Shown piece after piece: positions 1 to 5,776 of a stretch of 15,368 bases of DNA. Location: contig JANXBI010000038.1 of NCBI GenBank assembly GCA_025060675.1, forward strand, positions 1 to 15,368, in the 5' to 3' direction. The DNA is from Candidatus Caldatribacterium sp. (lineage in GTDB: Bacteria; Atribacterota; Atribacteria; Atribacterales; Caldatribacteriaceae). Numbering within the stretch: the stretch's first letter is position 1; each line of letters begins with the position of its first letter. The translations under genes were made by a program, and so were the position numbers. Below the pieces are notes generated by a model, which made no database searches, had not been told where the DNA came from, and saw nothing but the letters and a program-made list of their open reading frames with translations.

Positions 1-30
1 CATCCACCGTGTGCCCTTTCTAACTTGACC
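1..30 (-). rRNA. rrl: 23S ribosomal RNA, 5' end (continues beyond the left edge)
   Basis: Read on the minus strand, bases 30 to 1 start GGTCAAG, run through an A/G-rich stretch and end in CACGGTGGATG. This is the conserved 5' terminus of bacterial 23S rRNA; the E. coli gene starts GGTTAAG and has the same CACGGTGGATG block about 20 nt in. Only the first 30 nt are present and the rest lies outside the window. The start at position 30 is set by alignment to the E. coli mature end. No 16S gene or tRNA lies upstream on this strand anywhere in the window; the upstream neighbour is a protein gene ending at 215. A promoter-like element lies at 106-134. Confidence 0.9.
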
Positions 31-99
31 GCAAACCTGTATCGGCAGGATGCTTCCCCAGACGGTATTCACTTGTCAAGGTGCATGCCCAACAGGGCA
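31..99 (-). other. Leader of the 23S rRNA precursor
   Basis: This is the untranslated stretch between the predicted transcription start near position 99 and the mature 23S end at 30. On the minus strand it contains CACCTTGACAAGTGAATA (66-83). That resembles the conserved CTTGA-AAACTG-AATA block often found just ahead of 23S genes in Firmicutes-type rRNA spacers, where it overlaps boxA antitermination signals. It also contains short inverted repeats (70-75 with 98-103). The 5' half of an RNase III processing stem is expected here, but its partner lies outside the window. No tRNA is present. The boxA reading is tentative. Confidence 0.45.
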
Positions 100-105
100 A
101 GTGGT

Positions 106-134
106 ATTTTACTCGGTTTTCTTTTCCTTTGCAA
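106..134 (-). promoter_or_regulatory. Predicted sigma-70-type promoter for the 23S rRNA gene
   Basis: On the minus strand a -35 element TTGCAA (134-129) is followed after 17 bp by a -10 element TAAAAT (111-106). The predicted start is near position 99, about 70 nt before mature 23S. The -35 element and spacing are the same as in the promoter predicted for the importer operon at 5504-5532. The position between the stop of the exported-protein gene (215) and the 23S end suggests that the 23S has its own promoter. No terminator was seen between 215 and 135, so read-through from the importer operon is also possible. Confidence 0.5.
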
Positions 135-214
135 GGGGGAGGGGCTTGGGGAAACACGCAATCCTTTTTGCCTTGAGAACATAAGAGAAGTTTTCCGCTT
201 GTAAGCTTCACGCA

Positions 215-1021
215 CTACTGACAAGAGAGACAACGACGCACCACCTCGTAAGCATCGGCACAAAAGATGTTGTCTTGGGTCACGAAAAGCGGCGTAACAG
301 CACATGCATCACTTTTGCCCTGGACGATTGCTGCAATGCACTGTGCAACTTCGGAAGGTTTTGTGTCGACGACACCGCGCACCTTTCCTTCCTGCAACGC
401 AAAGAGCACCTCAGTCGCCGCTTCAAGAACGACAAGGGAAGAAGACCCTCCACTTTTCTCCAGAAAGGGACGAACACGGGAAATCCGGTCAACGAAAACC
501 ACAGAAGCCCCGGAGCGTTCTCCATCCTCACAAAGTTCCTCAAGGAGCACAAAGAGCGGATGTGTACTCTCTCCCCAAAAGAGGAATCCCCTTCTTCCCC
601 CAGCACATAGGCTCTTGCAAATGGCCAGGGCTGTCTCCTGCCACCGAAAGGCAACTTGCCCAAGGAGCGGGAAGGCAACTCCATTCCTCTCTCCAAGGAG
701 GATATAATCAACCTTTCCTTTAGGGAGTCTTACGCGCCGCAATTCCTCAGAAAACCCCACCACAATGTACCTTTTACGAGAAGGGACGATGTCGTCGGGG
801 GAAAGGGTGGTAATCTCGTATCCAGGCATGATTCGACGCAAAAAAACCTCGAGGAAAGGAAAGAAATACCTATCCTCTCTCGGAGAGAGCAGTACAATGC
901 GAGGCAACTCCTCTGCTTCCCCCTGCCATACCCAGAAAAGAGCAAGGCAAAGGGCAAGAACAATCCTGCACCTATACCTTCCTTCGCGCAAGGAGCAGTT
1001 GGTTAAGGAACACACTTCCAA
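215..1021 (-). CDS. Exported protein, divergent periplasmic binding protein-like
   Basis: Encodes about 268 residues with an N-terminal hydrophobic segment (IVLALCLALFWVW) and a likely signal peptidase site after QGEA, so the product is probably periplasmic. The C-terminal part (GVVDTKPSEVAQCIAAIVQG, then AVTPLFVTQDNI) resembles the end of RbsB/LacI-type sugar-binding proteins, where a short helix and a 'tP..VT.eN' strand close the second lobe. The whole is shorter and more divergent than a usual binding protein of about 300 mature residues, and ligand residues cannot be identified. It is the last gene of the importer operon and overlaps the preceding permease gene. The start is uncertain: TTG at 1021 has AGGAG nine bases upstream, while TTG at 991 would give a more compact signal peptide but has no clear ribosome site. 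It may be an accessory ligand-binding or sensor protein; the function is unknown. Confidence 0.7.
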   Translation of the reverse strand: MEVCSLTNCSLREGRYRCRIVLALCLALFWVWQGEAEELPRIVLLSPREDRYFFPFLEVFLRRIMPGYEITTLSPDDIVPSRKRYIVVGFSEELRRVRLPKGKVDYILLGERNGVAFPLLGQVAFRWQETALAICKSLCAGGRRGFLFWGESTHPLFVLLEELCEDGERSGASVVFVDRISRVRPFLEKSGGSSSLVVLEAATEVLFALQEGKVRGVVDTKPSEVAQCIAAIVQGKSDACAVTPLFVTQDNIFCADAYEVVRRCLSCQ

Positions 1022-1955
1022 CGAGCACAACTCCTAAAGACCCAAGCTGCCATATCTGATGGATGCCTGCAAGTTGCATGCCGTTGTAAAGCAGAGTAAT
1101 TATGGCAATCCCCAAGATTACACCACCAATGCTCCCTTCGCCTCCTTTAATGCTTACGCCACCTAAAACGGCTATAGTGATGGCTTGAAGCTCGTATCCT
1201 GTTCCAATGTCTGGTCGAGCGCTGGCGATGCGGGAGGTGATAATCCACCCCGAGAGGGCACTCAAAAGCCCAGAGAGGGTGTACACCGTAACCCGGACTT
1301 TCTCAACGCTGATGCCTGAAAAAAGTGCTGCCTTTTCGTTGCTCCCTACCCCGTAGAGGTACCGTCCAAACACGCTCTTCTCAAGGAGAACATAAAGGAT
1401 GAGAACGACTGGAATGAAAATGCAGAGCACCTGGAAGGGGATACCCCCGATACGGTACTGTCCCACAAAGTAAAAGGATTCGGGGAAGTTCGACACGGGC
1501 ATAGGATTCGGTCCAAAGCGCGGATCAACAGCAATGATGAGCGCCAAGGATTTGTAGATGTAAAGGGAAGCAAGGGTCACGATAAAAGGGAGGATTCTCG
1601 TATAGCTCACTAAAACCCCGTTGAGATACCCCATTCCCACGCCAGCACAAAGCCCAAGGAGAATGGCAAAGGAAGGGGGCATCCCAACCCGCCCAATGAG
1701 GACACCAATAATCATCGCCACGATGGTGAGCATAGAACCAACCGAAAGGTCAATCCCCCCGCCCCCTGAGAGGATGACTAACATTTCTGCGAGAGCCAAA
1801 AGTCCAAGTTCCACTCCATACTGGGTCATGTTCGTGAGATTGTAGAACGTGAAAAAACCGCGAACACTCACCGCAAAAATGGCGAAAAGGGTGACAAAAA
1901 GCGCAAAAAGAAAGAACACCCGATTTTCAACAATTTGGTCGAGAATCCGCTTCAT
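972..1955 (-). CDS. Sugar-type ABC transporter permease (RbsC/BPD_transp_2 family), second permease
   Basis: Encodes 327 residues, the usual length for RbsC-family permeases. It is very hydrophobic, with about eight to ten predicted membrane segments starting near residue 14. The family signature GGIDLSVGS is at residues 66-74, and the C-terminal half contains the conserved LGGVSIKGGEGSIGG loop. It forms half of the membrane channel of the importer, presumably as a heterodimer with the permease encoded just upstream. Its ATG overlaps the stop of that gene by 4 nt (ATGA), indicating translational coupling. The extra GG before the signature (SGGGGIDL) is a small deviation. Substrate specificity is not readable. 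Confidence 0.93.
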   Translation of the reverse strand: MKRILDQIVENRVFFLFALFVTLFAIFAVSVRGFFTFYNLTNMTQYGVELGLLALAEMLVILSGGGGIDLSVGSMLTIVAMIIGVLIGRVGMPPSFAILLGLCAGVGMGYLNGVLVSYTRILPFIVTLASLYIYKSLALIIAVDPRFGPNPMPVSNFPESFYFVGQYRIGGIPFQVLCIFIPVVLILYVLLEKSVFGRYLYGVGSNEKAALFSGISVEKVRVTVYTLSGLLSALSGWIITSRIASARPDIGTGYELQAITIAVLGGVSIKGGEGSIGGVILGIAIITLLYNGMQLAGIHQIWQLGSLGVVLVGSVFLNQLLLARRKV

Positions 1956-2905
1956 ATCCGCTCTCCTCTTGCTCGAACAACGTCAATCATTACGGAGAGG
2001 ATGATGAGAACGCCAATGACAAGTCCCTCGCTGAGGGCAGGAACGTTAAGAAGCACCATACCATTTTTAATGACACCCACAAGGAAAGCTCCAAGGAGGC
2101 TCCCAATGACCGTTCCCCGCCCCCCAAGGATACTCGTTCCTCCAAGAACTACGGCAGCAATAACTTCAAGCTCAAAACCGCTCCCCGTGTTCGTCTGCAC
2201 AATACCCGTGCGGGCGACATATACAAGACCAGCAAACCCTGCCAAAGCCCCAAGAACGGCGTACACAAAAAGCAGCGTTCGTCGAAGATCGATACCTGAA
2301 ACACGGGCTGCTTCAGGGTTGTTCCCCACAGCATAAATCGCTCGGCCCAGAGGACGAGAAGACAAAAAGTACGTGAAAAAGGCAATAAGCAGCATCGTCA
2401 CCCACATGGAAATGGGAATCCCAAACCATTTTCCAAGACCGATGACTCGAATTCCTGGTGGAATGCCAGAAATCCACCGGCCACCAAGAAGCTGGTACAT
2501 AAGACTTCGTAAAATACTCATCATGCCAAGAGTTACGATAATCGGAGGAATATTACCCCAGGCAATGAGCAACCCATTACAAAGGCCGATAAGCAGCCCA
2601 ACCCCCAAGGCACCAAGGAGCACAAGAAAAGGGGAGTATCCGCTCATAAGGAACTTCCCAGCCACAACAGAGGCCATTCCAAGGGTTGAACCAACGGAGA
2701 CATCAATGCCCCCAGTTATGATGACCATAGTCATGCCAATAGCTGATATGGCAGTCCCAGCAAGCTGTAAAAGGAGGTTTGAGAGATTACTTACCGACAT
2801 GAAACGCTCAGTAGTCAAGGAAAAGAGCACAACAAGAACAACGATGAGTCCGAAAACGGTAAATTCTCGCCGTCGAACAATACGTCGCAACCTCTCGTTG
2901 GTCAC
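1952..2905 (-). CDS. Sugar-type ABC transporter permease (RbsC/BPD_transp_2 family), first permease
   Basis: Encodes 317 residues. The membrane segments begin near residue 15 (FTVFGLIVVLVVLFSL). The RbsC-family signature GGIDVSVGS is at 65-73 and the conserved LGGTSILGGRGTVIGSLLGA loop is in the C-terminal third. The start is GTG at 2905, overlapping the TGA of the ATPase gene by 4 nt. It pairs with the downstream permease, from which it clearly differs, so the channel is a heterodimer as in the RhaP/RhaQ and LsrC/LsrD systems. Importers of the ribose or galactose type usually have one permease gene, so the pair favours a rhamnose- or AI-2-type system. The exact substrate remains unknown. Confidence 0.93.
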   Translation of the reverse strand: MTNERLRRIVRRREFTVFGLIVVLVVLFSLTTERFMSVSNLSNLLLQLAGTAISAIGMTMVIITGGIDVSVGSTLGMASVVAGKFLMSGYSPFLVLLGALGVGLLIGLCNGLLIAWGNIPPIIVTLGMMSILRSLMYQLLGGRWISGIPPGIRVIGLGKWFGIPISMWVTMLLIAFFTYFLSSRPLGRAIYAVGNNPEAARVSGIDLRRTLLFVYAVLGALAGFAGLVYVARTGIVQTNTGSGFELEVIAAVVLGGTSILGGRGTVIGSLLGAFLVGVIKNGMVLLNVPALSEGLVIGVLIILSVMIDVVRARGERI

Positions 2906-4422
2906 GCACTCGCACCCCCAGTAATGACCATCCGTTCACCAGTGGCAGCACGAATGATGTTCTCAGCAGTTTTTTCTGGCCCTTCAAAAACTCCAGTAAT
3001 CCTCCCCTCATGCATAACGATAACCCGATCGGACATTTTGAGAATCTCAGGGAGCTCTGAGGATATCATCATGACCCCAAGCCCTCGATCAGCAAGCTGG
3101 GCAATAAGGCTGTGAATTTCCGACTTTGAGGCTACATCAATACCCCGCGTCGGTTCATCAAGAATGAGGAGTTTGGGAGCCACCGAAAGCCATTTAGCGA
3201 GAACCACTTTCTGTTGATTCCCACCACTCAGGCTATACACCCGAGCACGGAGGCTTGGAGTTTTAATGTTGAGCTCCCGGACATACTTCCCTGCAAGCTC
3301 CCGCTCTTTCCGAGCATCCACGACGCCAAAACGGCGCACAAGTTCTCGAAGCACGGTTACAGAGATGTTGTACGCTACGCTCTGGATGGGGAAAAGTCCC
3401 TGAACTTTCCGGTCCTCAGGGAGATAAGCTATCCCTGCATTCATCGCTTCCTCAGGGGAAGAGAAACGAATCCTGTGCCCGTTAAACAGCACCTCGCCAC
3501 TTTCGGGAGGAAAAAGACCAAAGATAGCCTGGGCCACGTCGGTCCGTCCCGACCCAACAAGGCCAAAAAACCCCACAATCTCTCCCGGGAAAAGGTCAAA
3601 GGAGACGTCAAAAAATCGAGGCCTCTTTGTGAGTCCACGTACCGAAAGGAGCGGTTCTTTGCTTTGGGACCGTTTGCGGGCAATCTCTTCAACAAGGAGC
3701 TTTCCAGCCATGAGCTCCACAATTTTCGCCCGATCAACGGCCTCAATAGGAAACTCACCCTTTACCTCCCCATCTCGCATCACCGTCACCCGGTCGGCGA
3801 TGCGGAAAATCTCTTCAAGGCGATGGGAGATGTAAATAATCCCTACGCCCCTATCCCGAAGCTTATGGATGATGTTAAAAAGCCGCTCCGTTTCGTGCTC
3901 AGTAAGAATAGCCGTAGGTTCATCAAAAATAATGACTCTCGCCTCATACACCAAAGCTTTGGCAATAAGGACAAGCTGCTGCAGGCCTACACTCAACTCC
4001 CCCATAGGTTCTCGAAGGAAATGGTGGGGAAGGCCCAAGGAGGAAAAGAGCGCTCGCGCCTTCTCTTCTTCCTTTCTCCAGTCGATATTCCCCCAAGGAG
4101 TCCGTATTTCCCGCCCCAAAAAGATGTTTTCAAGGACACTGAGCTCCCCATACACCAGGGGCTCCTGGTACACTGTTGAAATTCCAATCTCTTGGGCCTT
4201 TCGCGGGGAATCAATCCGCACAGGCTGACCCATGTAGAGGATTTCACCCCGATCAGGGAGAAGGGCGCCAGAGATAATCTTAATCAGGGTCGACTTCCCC
4301 GCTCCGTTCTCCCCTACCAAAGCGTGTACTTCTCCAGGACGGAGAGTAAAATGAACCCCTTTGAGAGCCTGCACACCACCAAAGGATTTGGCAACATTGC
4401 GACATTCAAGGAGGTATTCCAT
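2902..4422 (-). CDS. Sugar ABC transporter ATPase with two nucleotide-binding domains (RbsA/MglA/RhaT type)
   Basis: Encodes about 506 residues with two fused ATPase domains, the standard size for this family. Numbering from the upstream ATG at 4428, domain 1 has Walker A GENGAGKST at 39-47, Q-loop VYQE at 87-90, signature LSVGLQQ at 145-151 and Walker B VIIFDEP at 165-171. Domain 2 has the degenerate Walker A GLVGSGRT (289-296, Arg in place of Lys, typical of RbsA), signature LSGGNQQ at 400-406 and Walker B LLILDEP at 420-426. It energises sugar import through the two permeases. The start at 4422 is preferred because GGGAG lies nine bases upstream; the in-frame ATG at 4428 would leave only three. 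It lies 51 nt after the binding-protein gene, across a terminator-like hairpin. Confidence 0.95.
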   Translation of the reverse strand: MEYLLECRNVAKSFGGVQALKGVHFTLRPGEVHALVGENGAGKSTLIKIISGALLPDRGEILYMGQPVRIDSPRKAQEIGISTVYQEPLVYGELSVLENIFLGREIRTPWGNIDWRKEEEKARALFSSLGLPHHFLREPMGELSVGLQQLVLIAKALVYEARVIIFDEPTAILTEHETERLFNIIHKLRDRGVGIIYISHRLEEIFRIADRVTVMRDGEVKGEFPIEAVDRAKIVELMAGKLLVEEIARKRSQSKEPLLSVRGLTKRPRFFDVSFDLFPGEIVGFFGLVGSGRTDVAQAIFGLFPPESGEVLFNGHRIRFSSPEEAMNAGIAYLPEDRKVQGLFPIQSVAYNISVTVLRELVRRFGVVDARKERELAGKYVRELNIKTPSLRARVYSLSGGNQQKVVLAKWLSVAPKLLILDEPTRGIDVASKSEIHSLIAQLADRGLGVMMISSELPEILKMSDRVIVMHEGRITGVFEGPEKTAENIIRAATGERMVITGGASA

Positions 4423-4439
4423 CGGCATTCGCTCCCAAC

Positions 4440-4465
4440 AAAAAGGGCGCCCTTACCGGGCGCCC
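4440..4465 (-). terminator. Intergenic hairpin with U-run after the binding-protein gene
   Basis: On the minus strand two copies of the self-complementary octamer GGGCGCCC (4465-4458 and 4452-4445), separated by GGTAA, form an 8-bp all-GC stem. Five T follow (4444-4440). This is an intrinsic terminator structure placed inside the operon. The same strand then continues into the ATPase ribosome site. It probably terminates part of the transcription or protects the 3' end of the binding-protein mRNA, giving more binding protein than transporter, as is usual for such operons. Confidence 0.8.
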
Positions 4466-4472
4466 CAGGGAA

Positions 4473-5468
4473 TCAGAAGAACATGTACTGGTCAATGTTA
4501 GAGGCATCGAAGACCTTTGGAGGCCCGAGAACGAGCATCTTATCCTTGGCGATATACTTCGGTTTGGTCTCAATGCCAGGAATTTCGTACTCCTTCCCGT
4601 CTTCAAACTGGTTCCCATCGAGGAGATACTTAGCAGCCCAAACCGTGAGATATCCAAGGTCAATTGGATTCCAGAGAACAAAACTCTTCACCGTACCACT
4701 CTTCACATACTTTGCCATCATAGAGGGCACAGAAAGCCCCGTAGCTACAATCTGCCCACTTTTCCCAGCTTGCTCGATAGCTTCCGCAACACCAGGAGCA
4801 GAGGTACTGCACTGACCAATGACGCCCTTGAGGTTCGGGAAAGCGTTGATAAGGTCGAGCATGACGTTGATGGCCATCTGAACGTCCTCTTCAGCATACC
4901 GGATGGTAACGAGTTTCATTTTTGGATACTGCGCAAGGCGCTCAAGCTCATAAGCAATCCAGATGTTCAGATTCCAGGCAGTAGGACCACAGGAGACAAT
5001 GGCAAATTCCCCTTCATAATTCATGGCCTTGGCAAGCTCGTCCATAACGGTGTAACCAATTTCGTTCTGAAGCGCTTGGTTGACAAAGAGATCTCGCACA
5101 TCCTGCGCGCCATCAGTGTCACTGGTGAGAACGAGAATCCCTTTCTCTTTGGCCTTCTTCAAAACAGGGGTTATGGCTGCCGGATCATTAGGCGCCACGG
5201 CAATGGCATCGACACCTTGGGTGATAAGGTTATCGATAATCTCAATCTGTTTTGCCACATCAGCTGTTACGGGACCAGTGTAAATGAATTCCACACCAAG
5301 GTCTTGTGCAGCCTTTTTCCCACCCTCTTCCATGGCGTTGAAGTATGGGATGCCAATGAGCTTAGGAACAAAGGCGATTTTGTACTTCTTTGCTTCTGCA
5401 AAGGCGCTCAAAGCAAAAAGCACAAGGAGAGCCACGACACAAAAGACTAAAAACCGCTTCATGTTCAC
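4473..5468 (-). CDS. Sugar-type ABC transporter substrate-binding protein (RhaS/LsrB-like)
   Basis: Encodes 331 residues beginning with a clear signal peptide (MNMKRFLVFCVVALLVLFAL, cleavage likely after AFAEA near residue 26) and no lipobox, so it is a soluble periplasmic protein or is held by other means. It is a Peripla_BP_4/RbsB-type protein: KYKIAFVPKLIGIPYF (29-43) is the first strand and ligand loop, YTGPVTADVAKQIEIIDNLI is the first-lobe helix, VDAIAVAPNDPAAI is the next strand, and a second lobe follows. The VPK..G.PYF and YTGP..AD signatures resemble rhamnose (RhaS) and autoinducer-2 (LsrB) binding proteins more than RbsB. The start is GTG at 5468, seven bases after GGAGG; an in-frame ATG follows at 5462. 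It is the first gene of the importer operon. Substrate is unknown. Confidence 0.92.
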   Translation of the reverse strand: MNMKRFLVFCVVALLVLFALSAFAEAKKYKIAFVPKLIGIPYFNAMEEGGKKAAQDLGVEFIYTGPVTADVAKQIEIIDNLITQGVDAIAVAPNDPAAITPVLKKAKEKGILVLTSDTDGAQDVRDLFVNQALQNEIGYTVMDELAKAMNYEGEFAIVSCGPTAWNLNIWIAYELERLAQYPKMKLVTIRYAEEDVQMAINVMLDLINAFPNLKGVIGQCSTSAPGVAEAIEQAGKSGQIVATGLSVPSMMAKYVKSGTVKSFVLWNPIDLGYLTVWAAKYLLDGNQFEDGKEYEIPGIETKPKYIAKDKMLVLGPPKVFDASNIDQYMFF

Positions 5469-5503
5469 CTTTTTCCCTCCTCTTCCTTAGAGTTTCTGAA
5501 CTC

Positions 5504-5532
5504 ATTATGCGCCGGGAGAAGGCTTCTTGCAA
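5504..5532 (-). promoter_or_regulatory. Predicted promoter of the ABC importer operon
   Basis: On the minus strand TTGCAA (5532-5527) and CATAAT (5509-5504) are separated by 17 bp. Transcription would start near 5497 and leave a leader of about 30 nt before the GTG of the binding-protein gene. The -35 lies inside a near-perfect 16-bp palindrome, GCTTCTTGCAAGAGGC (5522-5537), which could be an operator: a bound repressor would block RNA polymerase. No regulator gene is present in the window. Confidence 0.6.
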
Positions 5533-5592
5533 GAGGCTATGGGAAGAAAATTCTGTGGACTGCCTTTTTGAAGGATGTAGTGCTTCTTGCAA
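5522..5592. repeat. Two direct copies of GCTTCTTGCAA, 60 bp apart
   Basis: The 11-mer GCTTCTTGCAA occurs at 5522-5532 and 5582-5592 in the divergent spacer, with start points exactly 60 bp apart. That is close to six helical turns, so both copies face the same side of the DNA. The first copy overlaps the -35 of the importer promoter and the second lies about 10 bp upstream of the -35 of the plus-strand promoter (5603). This is what a shared operator pair with looping would look like, but the binding protein is unknown and chance is not excluded. Confidence 0.4.
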
Positions 5593-5602
5593 CCTTGGCC
5601 TG

Positions 5603-5631
5603 TTGACTTTCCCCAACCTTTATGGTAATAA
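5603..5631 (+). promoter_or_regulatory. Predicted promoter of the glutamate-synthase-like gene
   Basis: TTGACT (5603-5608) and TAATAA (5626-5631) are separated by 17 bp, and the -10 is preceded by TGG, an extended -10 feature. The -35 matches the consensus at five of six positions and the -10 at three of six. The predicted start is near 5638, giving a structured leader of about 140 nt before the GTG at 5777. Almost all of the leader structure described next lies downstream of this start. Confidence 0.5.
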
Positions 5632-5650
5632 ACTTACAACGACCAAAGAG

Positions 5651-5692
5651 GGTCAGGGACAAAGGTGTCCCTTACCAAACAATGACGTTTGG
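5651..5692 (+). promoter_or_regulatory. Leader hairpin and possible antiterminator (candidate riboswitch or attenuator)
   Basis: The first hairpin pairs GGT (5651-5653) and AGGGACA (5655-5661) with TGTCCCT (5666-5672) and ACC (5674-5676), with loop AAGG and one C-U mismatch. Its last two bases are shared with a second possible hairpin, CCAAAC (5675-5680) with GTTTGG (5687-5692), loop AATGAC. That second hairpin uses bases of the left arm of the terminator that follows (5681-5714), so it would act as an antiterminator. The result is three mutually dependent stems, as in transcriptional riboswitches. I do not recognise a known riboswitch class, and no ligand can be named. Confidence 0.5.
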
Positions 5693-5721
5693 CACCGCGG
5701 TGCTAAACGTCATTTTGTTTT
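5681..5721 (+). terminator. Intrinsic terminator in the leader of the glutamate-synthase-like gene
   Basis: AATGACGTTTGGCAC (5681-5695) pairs with GTGCTAAACGTCATT (5700-5714) around the loop CGCG. This gives a 15-bp stem with a single G-U pair, followed by TTTTGTTTT (5713-5721). The U-run is only on the plus-strand side, so it acts on plus-strand transcription. No plus-strand gene lies upstream of it, so it is best explained as a regulated leader terminator of the gene that starts 56 nt further on, at 5777. Confidence 0.8.
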
Positions 5722-5776
5722 ATCAGGGGGAAAGCAACCCTCAGGAAAAAACTCCAAAGGCGGAGGTGCATGGCTT

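Noticed and set aside
20..211. Short minus-strand open frame between the exported protein and the window edge
   Set aside because: It overlaps the 23S rRNA 5' end and its promoter and leader; the product has no recognisable features.
135..214. Possible terminator of the importer operon before the 23S gene
   Set aside because: Only short, imperfect inverted repeats around AAGCTT and no U-run after a stable stem.
3214..4179. Plus-strand open frame opposite the importer ATPase gene
   Set aside because: It is antisense to a well-conserved ATPase. The product has no family features and no ribosome site was found.
5390..5776. In-frame upstream extension of the glutamate-synthase-like gene (about 129 extra codons)
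   Set aside because: It crosses the predicted promoter, leader hairpins and terminator, overlaps the binding-protein gene on the other strand, and shows no family similarity. GTG 5777 has a strong ribosome site and fits the family N-terminus.
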